This document shows, piece after piece, positions 18,738 through 28,166 of a DNA stretch of 64,000 nucleotides (position 1 is its first letter; every line of letters starts with the position of its first letter). Origin of the DNA: Pseudanabaena sp. PCC 6802. Lineage in GTDB: Bacteria; Cyanobacteriota; Cyanobacteriia; Pseudanabaenales; Pseudanabaenaceae. The DNA is taken from assembly GCF_000332175.1 (NCBI RefSeq), contig NZ_KB235914.1, positions 69,966 to 133,965 of the forward strand. Direction: 5' to 3'. The notes under the pieces are model-generated. The model was given only the letters and a program-made list of their open reading frames with translations. It ran no database searches and was not told where the DNA came from. The position numbers and the translations under genes were made by a program.

Positions 18738-21700
18738 CTAAAATCTTGTCTCAAATTCGATTGAAGCACCGTTGTTACCCTTGAAGTCGCTGTTGGTGCG
18801 CACTAGAGTATTGGGGTTGATGCGGTAGCGCAGGGTATAGCTCGTGGGCTGGCTGGGATCGTTGAGCACGCCCCGCACGGATACAGAAAAACTGCGGCTG
18901 ATATCTATGGCTGCCTCCGCCGCTAAGCCCAGGGTACTACCCCGATTGCCCACTGGGGTTGTGGTGGTAGGGCTGAGGTTGAATTCAGAGAGGTTGAGGG
19001 CATCCCCGATCGCATCCTGGAGGAAGGTAATTACCGTGCCACCTGCTAGATTGGCTAAGGCTGCTGCCGGATCGCCACCTACCTGCTGGAGCAAGCCGCC
19101 GCCAATTAAAGCCAGCAACTCGGCTCGGGTACGAGGCGGGCTGCTGCGCAGGTCGAGATCTTCTGGTCTGATATTGAGCGCAAAGCCAGTCAAGGTTGCC
19201 TGCACCTGTAAAGTGCGCTGCGATCCAAAAATACTAACTGGCGTGCTGGCGGGATTGGCAAAGGCATCGAGGGGTGTATTAGCGGCGGAAATGGGGGCGC
19301 GGGTAATCTCAGAAATAGAACCGAGCATGCGGACGTTGAGTTTGGGGTTGAGTCCTTGATCGGGAATGAACTCAGCGTAGTTGTCAAAGGCGCGATCTAA
19401 GCGAAAGCGAGCGGCGATCGCGTTCAGTTGACCGCGCAGAATGTTGATTTTGCCCGACGGTTGAATATTCGCCAGAGTACCATTCACGCGGACATCGCCT
19501 TCCACCAAAAAGTTCATGAGTGGGGCGCGGGTAATCTGGACGTTATCCCTTAGTTTGACAATTAATTGGTTGAAGCCAACATCAAAGTTGCTATCGCCAT
19601 TAGTTTTTGGTGCTTCATCTGTGGGGCTAGTACCAGCTAAGTTATCGCCTCCTCCAATCGTAATGCGTCCGTTCGAGAGCGCGATTTCACCGCTCAGCAC
19701 TGGCGCAAGGGCTGCACCTCGTACCACTACAAATCCATTGGTAGCTCCAGCATACAGATCTTTAAGTTCCAGATTTAAGCGCTCCGCATAGAGAGTGAGG
19801 GGATTATTAAACTCCGGCTTATCCTCGGTAAAGAGATCGGGATTGGAAATCGCTAAAATGCCCTTAGCGGTTAATTTACCATCGCTAAAGTTACCAGTGA
19901 TGTTAGATTCCAGTCGATCCAACCCAAAATCAATAGTTCCTTTTAAGTCCGTGACGTTACCTGGCAGACCGGCTACCTGCACAGAAGCTCCCTCCAGGAC
20001 GATCTGTCCCGTTACCTGCGGTCGGCGGGTGGTGCCGCTAATCGCTAGCATCGCCTTCCCTTTCCCATCTAACCAGCGCACGGGTTGGTTGAGGATGTTG
20101 ATAAATGCTAAACCTTCATTTTTGACATCAATATCTAACTTGAGAGAATTTCCACCACTGACCAGGGCGAATGGGAGTCGATAGGGAATATCACCGGAGA
20201 TATTTAAAGGTTCGGTACCGTCAACCTGCATCAAACTCTTAAACTTAAACCGACCGTTGCTATAGTCAAAGGTGCTGCTCACGGATTTGAGCGCCTGACG
20301 ATTGATCGTCGGATCGCTCAGAGCGATCTTGCCTTCAGCTTTCGGATTGAAGAGACTGCCGCCGATTGTAGCCGTCCCGTTGGCATTACCAGTTACGTCT
20401 ACGGGAATGTTCGTAAAGATGGGCAGCGATCGCAGCGATTCAATTGGGAAATTCGACAGTTCGATCTTACCAGTTTGCTCTAACAGACCTAGCCTTGCGT
20501 CAACAATTTGACCAAAACTGTCACCGGACTGGAGGCGCAACCGATCTAGCTTGAGCGTGTTATTGCGGAATTGCCCCTTACCGCTGACATCATCCACTGC
20601 CAGTTTGCCATACTCCCATTGTTTTCCGCTGATGTCAAAACTGAGTCCAAAACCACTGCTTTTCGTGCTGGTGAAGTTAATCGTGCCATCGAGCGAGCCC
20701 TTAATTTCGGATAATGGCGGCATGGGATTATTGGCGGCAGCGATCTCTTCCTGCTGTGCGATGCGAGCGTCGATCTGCGAGAAATACTCCAGTTGCCTGT
20801 ACAGTGGCGAATCGCTCAGTCCAATTGTTTTTAGTGGTTGCAGAGAAGCCGCTTTACCCAGCTTGGGTGCCTCTAAGCCCTGTGCCAGGCTATTGAAATC
20901 GAACCACTGTAGTGCCGTAAAGATATCCTGAATTTTGCCATTCGTAGCTTTGACCTGACCCTGGATCTGAGTTTCCGCGCTTGGGGTATAGGCAAGTCTA
21001 AACGTATATTCCCCCTGGCTGCTAAGTTCGTCGTTGGTAAGCAGCACCCTACCATTCGTAATATTGGCATTACCATTGGCATAGGACACTTTCGCTACGA
21101 GGCGATCGGCCTGGGCGCGACCGAAGCGGGGGCGATCGATCGCTACGTCGCCCACCGCACTAGGATTCTTACCCAGACTCACAGCTAGTCGGCTAGATAA
21201 TTTGCCATCCAAATTGGACTGGCCTGTAAAACTGCCCAGCACCGCCAGTGGGAAGTTCGCGATCGCCACATCCAGTAAATCGCTGCGTCCGCCGGAGCGC
21301 TTGCCCGTCGCCGTTGCCTCCGCCAGTTTCACGTCGAAGTCAATCGGTTGAAAGCGGCTGTCCAGTCTGGCCGCAATGCGATCGCTATTACCCTGCAAGT
21401 CCATTTTTAGACCTTGCTTGAGATCGAAAGTTAACGGCCCCGCCAAACGGGATTCAAATGCCACGCGATCGAGCTTGAGATCGTCTAATTGCAAATTGCC
21501 TTCGAGACGCGGCGATGTTACGGCACCGCGCACGCTACCGTTAAAATTCGCCACGCCAGTCGGTAATTTCGCGTTACCTGGGGCAAGACCAGCCGCTAAC
21601 TGGGCAATCTGGACATCGCGAACACCAAGTTTGCCTGAAACATTAAGCTGTTCGGGTGCTCCAGACAGGTTGCCATCGAAATTGAGAATGCCTGCCGTAC

Positions 21701-23762
21701 TGGCTGAAAGTGCTGGCACAAAAGCTCGCAACTGACTGAGGCGCAGATCGCGGGAAGTCAGATCGAGATCGATGTTACTGACCCCAGTGGGCAGCTTTTG
21801 CTCGTTAAAAGCCAGATCCACCCTACCCTTAGCCGAGAGGTAGTCACCCACCTGCACGCTAGGCACGAATAAGCTTTTGCCGTCCCACCGCAAGCGCGTT
21901 GTAATGGCATCGGGGACGGCAGCAATGGCATTGTCAAAATTCAGATCCGCCTCAGCCACAATCCGATCTAGATCGAAGCTGCCGGAAGCACTATCGAGGA
22001 GCACTATGCCAGAAACCCGCCCTCTTTGGTCGGGGGCGAGGGCGGCGAGCGGGATGTTATCGCCAGCTAATCGTGCTTGCCATGCCCGATTCCCCGTAAG
22101 GTTAAGACTACCAGATGCTGCCACCAGACCTGCGGGGAATTGAACGGTGGTATTGCGCACCGTCAAGACATTGTTGGCAAGCAGCAATTCACCCGTGGCG
22201 GGATAGGCGGCATTGGGCGCGTCAAACTGCGTCAACACCTGAAGGTTGTCCGTTGAACCGTAAACCTGCACGGCGGCATTCACGATCCCGATCGCGGCGG
22301 GTAATTTCGCCTCGTAGAGTTGCGCTACCTTTTCGGCATTTATCCCAGTTACGTTAAAGGCAAACAAGGTGGAGGTAGGCTGTTTACCTGTGGGTAATTT
22401 GAGTTGCCCTTCGCCCTGAATCTTGGCATCGACCGCCGATGTTGCCTCAATGCGACTAAACTCTATGGTAGTGAAGTCTTTGGTGCCGATCCTGCCTTTT
22501 ACCTGGTTCAAAGTGAGGCGATCGACCGTAACGGGCTTAGTCGAGGCAAATGTGGCATTCATCACGGGCTGCTTGCCCGTAACCTTGATATTGGCTTTCA
22601 TTTCACCCGCGATCGCAACAGGAGTTTTGACTCCAAAAGACTGGATCGCTTTAGCAATGTCAGTTGGCATCAGATCCGCATCCAGGTTAAAGCCCTTCTT
22701 GCCGATCGTGCCATTGGCGCGTGCCTCTAAGGCTCCATAGTGAGCTGATATGGCTTGTAAAGTTGTGGTACCGCCATCAAACTGAACGGTACCAGACAAT
22801 TTAGTTACTAACTGCGGCAAGTTGGCGATTTTCAGGCTGAGATCTTTGAGCTTTACCGTGCCCTGCAAGGCGATCGCATCCTCTGGCTTGCCTCCAGGAC
22901 GAACGATCGCGTTGAGATTGCTATCGATCCTGCCCTGTACGGGCTTAACCGGGATATTAGGTAATATTCCTTTCAGGGATGTGGCGATCAAATCTTGCGA
23001 TCGCAGTTGCACGTTCCCCTCACTATTGGAAAGGTTCCAATCGGTGGATACGTTAATATCGCCGCCATTTTCGCGCTGCGACTCAATCGCTCTGGCTAGC
23101 TGGGCGGGATCGGGCGTGGCATTGCCAACGGTAAGTTGTGGTAGTACTACCCTGCCGCCACCATTAGCCCGCACGGTTTGATTATTAGGATTGGTAATTT
23201 GCCAGTTACTCTGGATCTGCAACCGATCTAGCGTCACCAGGCGATCGGCATGGCTAGGCTGGAGCGTAATTCTGCCGTCTTCGATCTTGACCGTTTTGAG
23301 GTCGATCGGCGACTCTGCGGGTTTTCCATCGGTTTCTGGCGGAGAAAAATATAGACCCGTCGCTATATCCTGTTTTAGAAATACCTGTGGCTTTTTTACC
23401 GTGACATCAACACCGAGCTTTGATGTCTGGATATACCGCAGCGCGTCAATTTGAACGTCTATGGCATCAACGGTCAGGAAATTCTGAAATTTATCTGTAG
23501 CGGGGATTTCAGAACGACCGAACTGCACGCCACTCAGACTAACCCGTTCCACCTTACCTAACTTAACGGGGCGTTTTAGCGTCTTTTGTAATTCCGCTTC
23601 GACCAGGGGCGACAGGCGCTCGTTGAGGAAATGCCTCCCGTACCAAAATGTACCCAGGCTTGCAGCAGTCAGACCAAGGGTTACACCCACTCCAACGCGA
23701 CCAAGAGTTTTAGTGCGCGTACTTGATGGCGTTGATGGCGGCAGCATTGGTGCTTGTCCCAC
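18738..23762 (-). CDS. TamB-family translocation and assembly module protein
   Basis: 1674 residues. A single N-terminal transmembrane anchor (VGVGVTLGLTAASLGTFWYG, about residues 23-42) is followed by a very long beta-rich region full of repeated G.I.I.G..... and L.G....GN.. strands, typical of AsmA/TamB/DUF748-like proteins forming a hydrophobic groove across the periplasm. The last 450 residues match the TamB C-terminal domain (DUF490): RGQLNAIAARFRLDRAF, FALNIRPEDLDLRSSPPRTR, LLALIGGGLL, and the terminal ...SIEFETRF ending in F. In proteobacteria TamB works with TamA in outer-membrane biogenesis and probably in phospholipid transport. It is monocistronic here. Confidence 0.92.
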   Translation of the reverse strand: MGQAPMLPPSTPSSTRTKTLGRVGVGVTLGLTAASLGTFWYGRHFLNERLSPLVEAELQKTLKRPVKLGKVERVSLSGVQFGRSEIPATDKFQNFLTVDAIDVQIDALRYIQTSKLGVDVTVKKPQVFLKQDIATGLYFSPPETDGKPAESPIDLKTVKIEDGRITLQPSHADRLVTLDRLQIQSNWQITNPNNQTVRANGGGRVVLPQLTVGNATPDPAQLARAIESQRENGGDINVSTDWNLSNSEGNVQLRSQDLIATSLKGILPNIPVKPVQGRIDSNLNAIVRPGGKPEDAIALQGTVKLKDLSLKIANLPQLVTKLSGTVQFDGGTTTLQAISAHYGALEARANGTIGKKGFNLDADLMPTDIAKAIQSFGVKTPVAIAGEMKANIKVTGKQPVMNATFASTKPVTVDRLTLNQVKGRIGTKDFTTIEFSRIEATSAVDAKIQGEGQLKLPTGKQPTSTLFAFNVTGINAEKVAQLYEAKLPAAIGIVNAAVQVYGSTDNLQVLTQFDAPNAAYPATGELLLANNVLTVRNTTVQFPAGLVAASGSLNLTGNRAWQARLAGDNIPLAALAPDQRGRVSGIVLLDSASGSFDLDRIVAEADLNFDNAIAAVPDAITTRLRWDGKSLFVPSVQVGDYLSAKGRVDLAFNEQKLPTGVSNIDLDLTSRDLRLSQLRAFVPALSASTAGILNFDGNLSGAPEQLNVSGKLGVRDVQIAQLAAGLAPGNAKLPTGVANFNGSVRGAVTSPRLEGNLQLDDLKLDRVAFESRLAGPLTFDLKQGLKMDLQGNSDRIAARLDSRFQPIDFDVKLAEATATGKRSGGRSDLLDVAIANFPLAVLGSFTGQSNLDGKLSSRLAVSLGKNPSAVGDVAIDRPRFGRAQADRLVAKVSYANGNANITNGRVLLTNDELSSQGEYTFRLAYTPSAETQIQGQVKATNGKIQDIFTALQWFDFNSLAQGLEAPKLGKAASLQPLKTIGLSDSPLYRQLEYFSQIDARIAQQEEIAAANNPMPPLSEIKGSLDGTINFTSTKSSGFGLSFDISGKQWEYGKLAVDDVSGKGQFRNNTLKLDRLRLQSGDSFGQIVDARLGLLEQTGKIELSNFPIESLRSLPIFTNIPVDVTGNANGTATIGGSLFNPKAEGKIALSDPTINRQALKSVSSTFDYSNGRFKFKSLMQVDGTEPLNISGDIPYRLPFALVSGGNSLKLDIDVKNEGLAFINILNQPVRWLDGKGKAMLAISGTTRRPQVTGQIVLEGASVQVAGLPGNVTDLKGTIDFGLDRLESNITGNFSDGKLTAKGILAISNPDLFTEDKPEFNNPLTLYAERLNLELKDLYAGATNGFVVVRGAALAPVLSGEIALSNGRITIGGGDNLAGTSPTDEAPKTNGDSNFDVGFNQLIVKLRDNVQITRAPLMNFLVEGDVRVNGTLANIQPSGKINILRGQLNAIAARFRLDRAFDNYAEFIPDQGLNPKLNVRMLGSISEITRAPISAANTPLDAFANPASTPVSIFGSQRTLQVQATLTGFALNIRPEDLDLRSSPPRTRAELLALIGGGLLQQVGGDPAAALANLAGGTVITFLQDAIGDALNLSEFNLSPTTTTPVGNRGSTLGLAAEAAIDISRSFSVSVRGVLNDPSQPTSYTLRYRINPNTLVRTNSDFKGNNGASIEFETRF

Positions 23763-23958
23763 AACTTTTCTCCTGCAACTCCCACATAGATTGCTATTTC
23801 GATCGGATTCGGTGCCAAATTAAAACTATTGGCTCTGCTGTATCGATGTACTGTAAGACATAAAGCCCAAGTGCCCAGCTAACTGAATCTTGCTATAAAT
23901 AGCGTTCTCACCTGACCCACTGTAACATTGTTGAAGCTAGAGTTAAAGGAAAAAAACA

Positions 23959-25794
23959 ATGAATCGAGAGCAGCGGCGCAAAGCTATGAAAAAACAATCG
24001 GTGTCACCTCTCGGTAATTTAGTACCCGATCCGGCTACAGATCCAGCCACAGATCGCGGCGATCCCCTGGAGGCTGCCCTGTCTCTGCACAAAAGCGGTC
24101 AACTCCAGCAGGCTCAGGTACTCTACGAGAAAATTTTGAAATCTCAACCCCGTAATTCCAAATTATTAAATTATTTGGGCGTGCTCAAAACCCAAATTGG
24201 CGATCGCGCTGGGGCAATAGATTTATTGGAAAAAGCCGTTAGTCTAGAGCCTCAGAATTTTGGCTACCTGAATAATTTAGGTAATGTCTATCGTGCGGCA
24301 GATCGCCTTACGGATGCGATTGACTGCTACCAAAAAGCACTGCTAATAAATCCCCAATCGTCAGACTCCCATTTGAATTTAGGCATTGCCTTAACCGAAC
24401 GAGGAGAGGTAGCCGCCGCCATTCAAGCCTTTGAAACCGCACTCGCTGCCAATCCCTACCATCCTCGCGCCCACATTACCCTGGGCGATCTATTACAGTC
24501 TCAAGGCGAGTTGGATCGGGCGATCGCCTCTTACCAAAAAGCGATCGCGCTGCAACCCAACAATTTTGACGCTTTAACATCCCTGGGCATGGCTTTCTAT
24601 CGTAAGGGCTATCTCCAGGAATCTCAGCGCACCTACGAACACGCGCTAGCGATCGAGCCTTTCTCCACATCAGCGCTCGCCAATATTGCCGCTACTTTCT
24701 ACGAGCAGGGCAGAATGGATATGGCTGTTGCCTGCTACCGCGAAGCGATCAATATCGAGCCGCAAAATGCCGACGCTCGGATCAATCTGGGATTTCTTAT
24801 GGGGCAGCAGGGTAACTACACCGAGGCCGAGGCGTATTATCGCAAAGCCATTGAGTTAGCACCAAATGCCCCCAAAGCAATTATGGGCTTAGCTGAATTG
24901 CTCGGCTCGCAAGAGCAGTGGAGATCGGCTATTCCCTTATACGAACAGATTGTCGCAGATGACGAAGATCGTAGCGATCTGCAATTGGAGGCACGAGCGC
25001 AGTTTGGGATTGCTTTGCGGGCGATGGGGGATCTGACGGGAGCGATCGCTCAGTTCGAGCAAGTACTGCACACAAATCCCCAACACATTAAAGCTAATGC
25101 CCATCTAGGTTTAACCCTACAATTGCAGGAGAATTGCACTACCCAATTCTCCCCACAGACAATTTTTAACTACGAGCAGTCAGTCAAACGATATCAACTC
25201 GAAATACCTCAGGGATTTAAGGATTTGCAGGAGTTTAACGCTCAATTGCGAGACTACATCTATCAACATCCAACATTATTAGCCGATCGCGCTGGCAAGC
25301 CGATTAATAAAGGGAAACAGACCTACGAGATATTTACCGATAGCACGGCGGTTATGCAGGCTCTCAGTCAAAGCATCAACGTCTGCTTGCAGGATTATTT
25401 CTCTCAATGTGCTGCCACTAACCATCCTTTTTTTCAAGCGATCCCAACGAAATGGAATTTGAGTGGTTGGGCAGTAGTACTTTCCCCCCAAGGCTTCCAA
25501 ACCGCACATATCCATCCTGAAAGTTTTTGTAGCGGCGTTTATTACATCCAAGTCCCAGACAGCATCTCTCACAGCGATACTCATGAGGGATATCTCAGCT
25601 TTAGCAACCTTTTCCCAAATGAACCTGAAAATCAGAGATTGCAAAAATATACAATCGCACCGCAGGAAGGGCTATTAGTTCTATTCCCTTCCTATTTCTG
25701 GCATTCTACGATTCCATTTAGCGGCGATTCCCTTCAGGATGCGCTCCGCCGCGATCGCATCTGCATCTCTTTTAACGTCATTCCTAATGACTGA
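23959..25794 (+). CDS. TPR-repeat protein with C-terminal 2OG-Fe(II) oxygenase-like domain
   Basis: 611 residues. Residues about 35-395 contain at least nine tetratricopeptide repeats (for example NNLGNVYRAADRLTDAIDCY and LNLGIALTERGEVAAAIQAF). The C-terminal 200 residues match the putative 2OG-Fe(II) oxygenase group that is often fused to TPRs: WAVVLSPQGFQTAHIHPE with H517 and H519, SGVYYIQVP, and FPSYFWHSTIPF with H582; the basic RDRICISFNV end is the usual co-substrate strand. I infer a protein or small-molecule hydroxylase recruited through the TPRs; the substrate is unknown. The basic start MNREQRRKAMKK has no signal peptide, so it is probably cytoplasmic. Its 3' end overlaps the convergent fmdB by 11 bp. 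Confidence 0.9.
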   Translation: MNREQRRKAMKKQSVSPLGNLVPDPATDPATDRGDPLEAALSLHKSGQLQQAQVLYEKILKSQPRNSKLLNYLGVLKTQIGDRAGAIDLLEKAVSLEPQNFGYLNNLGNVYRAADRLTDAIDCYQKALLINPQSSDSHLNLGIALTERGEVAAAIQAFETALAANPYHPRAHITLGDLLQSQGELDRAIASYQKAIALQPNNFDALTSLGMAFYRKGYLQESQRTYEHALAIEPFSTSALANIAATFYEQGRMDMAVACYREAINIEPQNADARINLGFLMGQQGNYTEAEAYYRKAIELAPNAPKAIMGLAELLGSQEQWRSAIPLYEQIVADDEDRSDLQLEARAQFGIALRAMGDLTGAIAQFEQVLHTNPQHIKANAHLGLTLQLQENCTTQFSPQTIFNYEQSVKRYQLEIPQGFKDLQEFNAQLRDYIYQHPTLLADRAGKPINKGKQTYEIFTDSTAVMQALSQSINVCLQDYFSQCAATNHPFFQAIPTKWNLSGWAVVLSPQGFQTAHIHPESFCSGVYYIQVPDSISHSDTHEGYLSFSNLFPNEPENQRLQKYTIAPQEGLLVLFPSYFWHSTIPFSGDSLQDALRRDRICISFNVIPND

Positions 25795-26050
25795 GCATCC
25801 AGGGGCGGCCTTTGGCGCTGCGAGGGCTGTTGTTCCTCTCGCGATCGCTAGTATTCACGACGCGCGGTTCGGAATTCACGCCAATTTGACTGCGGAGGGA
25901 AGGGGAAAGCGAAACTAGTCCAGCGGTTGAATAAATTCTACGCGCTGGCACCTCGCAAGTCGGACAGGCTAGAGGGTTGCTAGCTTCGCTAATCGGACGA
26001 AAGCAGTCGAATACGCCGCAGGTATCGCACTTAAATTCGTAAAGTGGCAT
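25784..26050 (-). CDS. fmdB: FmdB-family zinc ribbon regulator
   Basis: 88 residues. MPLYEFKCDTCGVFDCF and CPTCEVPARRIYS give the two CxxC pairs of the FmdB/CxxC_CXXC_SSSS zinc ribbon. In methylotrophs FmdB was proposed to regulate formamidase expression. It lies 17 bp downstream of fmdA on the same strand, supporting that assignment. The serine- and basic-rich C-terminal half is variable. Confidence 0.9.
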   Translation of the reverse strand: MPLYEFKCDTCGVFDCFRPISEASNPLACPTCEVPARRIYSTAGLVSLSPSLRSQIGVNSEPRVVNTSDRERNNSPRSAKGRPWMLSH

Positions 26051-26067
26051 AACAGGTTGAGATTCAA

Positions 26068-27243
26068 TCAGGTTGGCAGGATATTACGTTCGAAGATGGC
26101 AGTAGGAACTGCGATCGTGCAGCAAGCATTGGGAATATCGACAATGCCGCTAATGCGACCTTCACAGGGGGCTGCACCCAGCAGCAGATAAATCTGCTCG
26201 CCCGTATAGCCAAATTTCTTGAAATACTCAATAGCATTTAGACAGGCACGGCGGTAAGCCACATGCGCGTCCAGATAATATTGCTTGCCTGTAAACTCAT
26301 CGACAGAGATACCTTCAAAGACAAGGTATTCGGAATAACGCGGTTCGACCGGACCTGGTTTAAAAATTGGATTTGTCAATCCATATTTTTCTACGCCACC
26401 CTTGATTAAATCTACATGCAGATCTATATACCCAGCCATCTCGATCGCGCCGCAGAAGGAGATCTCTCCATCGCCCTGAGAAAAGTGAATATCTCCCATT
26501 GACAGCTTGGCTCCTTCCACGTAGACGGGGAAGTAGATGCGCGAACCCTTGGACAGATTCTTGATGTCGCAATTGCCGCCATGCTCGCGTGGTGGTACTG
26601 TACGAGCAGCTTCCCGAGCAACTCTCTCATACTCCGCACCCGTGAGGGAACCTAAAATCGCGTTTTTAGGATTTGGCAAAGCGGCCAAGGGTGGAACTCG
26701 CTCTGGATTAGTGGCAAATAGTTCTGCTTCTCGTTTATTCCACGTTGCCAGTAACTCGTGTGAAGGCGCGCAGCCAATTAAGCCTGGGTGTGGAATCCCC
26801 GCAAATTTAACATCCGGGATGTGGCGCGATGACGCATAAATACCTTGAATGTCCCAAATCGCTTTTTGGGCAATGGGGAAGTGGTCGGTGAGAAATCCCC
26901 CACCATTCTCTCTTGCGAACAAACCTGTAAAGCCCCATTCATAGTCAGAGAGAGTACCAACATCAAGAAGATCGACAACCAATATATCACCTGGTTCAGC
27001 CCCGTTGACATAAATTGGGCCGCTCAAAACGTGCACGACGCTCAGATCGACATCTCGTACGTCATCCGCACTATCATTATTACTAATTTGTCCATCTGTC
27101 CAATCCTTACATTCAATCCGAAATACAGCTCCAGGATTCACAGAAACAATTGCTGGAATATCGGGATGCCAGCGATTGTGTCCGACTAGCTCCTGCTCCG
27201 TAAGTGGTTTATTCAAGTCAACCTTAAATAAAGTCTCAGGCAT
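26068..27243 (-). CDS. fmdA: Formamidase / acetamidase
   Basis: 391 residues of the FmdA_AmdA family, which hydrolyses formamide (or acetamide) to the acid and ammonia. Recognisable are NRWHPDIPAIVSVNPG near the start, GPIYVNGAEPGDILVVDLLDV, HPGLIGCAPSH, REHGGNCDIKNLSKGSRIYF and GDIHFSQGDGEISFCGAIEM, the metal-site region of the family. The cytoplasmic product would release ammonium as a nitrogen source. It forms a two-gene unit with fmdB. The start ATG at 27243 has a good spacing to AGGAGAAAAA upstream. Confidence 0.95.
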   Translation of the reverse strand: MPETLFKVDLNKPLTEQELVGHNRWHPDIPAIVSVNPGAVFRIECKDWTDGQISNNDSADDVRDVDLSVVHVLSGPIYVNGAEPGDILVVDLLDVGTLSDYEWGFTGLFARENGGGFLTDHFPIAQKAIWDIQGIYASSRHIPDVKFAGIPHPGLIGCAPSHELLATWNKREAELFATNPERVPPLAALPNPKNAILGSLTGAEYERVAREAARTVPPREHGGNCDIKNLSKGSRIYFPVYVEGAKLSMGDIHFSQGDGEISFCGAIEMAGYIDLHVDLIKGGVEKYGLTNPIFKPGPVEPRYSEYLVFEGISVDEFTGKQYYLDAHVAYRRACLNAIEYFKKFGYTGEQIYLLLGAAPCEGRISGIVDIPNACCTIAVPTAIFERNILPT

Positions 27244-27567
27244 AATTATTTTTCTCCTACATGGATATTTTTTCAGTCACAAGATAGGAATAAAAAGCAA
27301 ACTAGATCCCTTTCTCTTTACTACAAGAAGATCCCACCTGTAAATTTTCGTTGATGTCTGCATGTAGGGGCAGTTTTTGTCAGATACAGGCACTTACGAA
27401 CGATAGGATTGAGATTTTTAGTTGTGTATATTCAATCGATAGTTGGTACTTTCAAAAGTCATCCTAGAATTTTAAACTGCCAACAAACTGTATTGTTTAC
27501 TACATTTAACCCAAGATTACTGTGAAATCAATATGCGATTTTAATTTGCAGTAATGATGAATTAAAT

Positions 27568-27586
27568 AATGATTATTATTATCATT
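27568..27586. promoter_or_regulatory. Fur-box-like palindrome
   Basis: AATGATTATTATTATCATT has perfect 6-bp arms AATGAT/ATCATT around 7 bp and resembles the A/T-rich GATAATGATAATCATTATC-type Fur site. It sits just upstream of the -35 box of the MerR-type promoter, in the fmdA/VOC intergenic region. AT-rich DNA can look like this by chance, so I treat it as tentative. Confidence 0.35.
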
Positions 27587-27595
27587 TTTAATTGC

Positions 27596-27626
27596 TTGAC
27601 TCTCCGGTTAGAGGAGGGTGTTTACT
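27596..27626 (+). promoter_or_regulatory. MerR-type promoter with 19-bp spacer
   Basis: A -35 box TTGACT (27596-27601) and a -10-like TTTACT (27621-27626) are separated by exactly 19 bp. The spacer is centred on an inverted repeat, ACTCTCC-GGTTAGA-GGAGGGT, with one mismatch between arms. Over-long spacers carrying a CTCC...GGAG dyad are the hallmark of promoters activated by MerR-family proteins such as BmrR and Mta. The MerR gene lies two genes downstream, so autoregulation of the VOC-MerR operon is the natural inference. Confidence 0.75.
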
Positions 27627-27652
27627 TATTGCAAGCACGAGATTAACAGTTA

Positions 27653-27690
27653 GTTCTATAGCGGTTTTCATCTGAAAACCGCTATAGAAC
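27653..27690. repeat. 38-bp perfect palindrome (core-less modular repeat)
   Basis: GTTCTATAGCGGTTTTCA and its exact reverse complement are separated by TC only. These are the ends of the repeat at 9793-9907 without its G/C core. It falls between the MerR-type promoter and the VOC start codon, so the transcript leader would fold into an 18-bp hairpin ending about 20 nt before the ATG. There is no following T-run, so it is not a standard terminator. Confidence 0.85.
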
Positions 27691-27711
27691 AATAAATCAG
27701 GACAATAAATT

Positions 27712-28140
27712 ATGGAACTTGGTAGCATCAACCACCTTGCTTTGACAGTATCTAATCTCCAGTATTCTGAAGATTTCTATAACTTCTTTCTAGGCTTTAT
27801 GGGCTACGAGCAAGGAGAGAAAACAGAGCATCTAATTCTTTGGTTTAGTCACAATGGCGTTGTGACAATTTCTCCTGCTAATCCATCCTCTCCAAACCAA
27901 AATCACGATCGCTACTCGCCAGGGTTGCATCATTTAGCATTCAGTGCTGACAGCCGCGAGCAGGTAGACGAACTGTATCAAAAGCTTGTAGATAGAGGAG
28001 TTGAAATTCTAGATACACCAGCGGAGTACGACTACTTGCCAGGCTACTATGCCGTTTACTGGCTGGATCCAGATGGCATTAAGCTAGAATTTGTCCATAC
28101 ACCAAATTGGCCGCCAACAGAACACCCTGACTCGTGCTGA
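27712..28140 (+). CDS. VOC-family (glyoxalase/bleomycin-resistance-like) protein
   Basis: 142 residues of the vicinal-oxygen-chelate fold. INHLALTVSNLQYSEDFYN opens the first beta-alpha-beta module, GLHHLAFSADSREQVDELY opens the second, and GIKLEFVHTP closes it; the histidines at the start of each module and the glutamate of KLEFVH occupy the usual metal-ligand positions. Such proteins isomerise, cleave or sequester small molecules including antibiotics. It is 26 bp upstream of a BmrR-like regulator and behind a MerR-type promoter, which suggests an inducible response to a small toxic compound. The actual ligand is unknown. Confidence 0.88.
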   Translation: MELGSINHLALTVSNLQYSEDFYNFFLGFMGYEQGEKTEHLILWFSHNGVVTISPANPSSPNQNHDRYSPGLHHLAFSADSREQVDELYQKLVDRGVEILDTPAEYDYLPGYYAVYWLDPDGIKLEFVHTPNWPPTEHPDSC

Positions 28141-28166
28141 ATACCGTTACTTAAGAGGTTGAGAGA

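Noticed and set aside
22404-22730. Series of plus-strand frames opposite the TamB-like gene
   Set aside because: Shadows of a long, compositionally biased gene; none has a recognisable domain.
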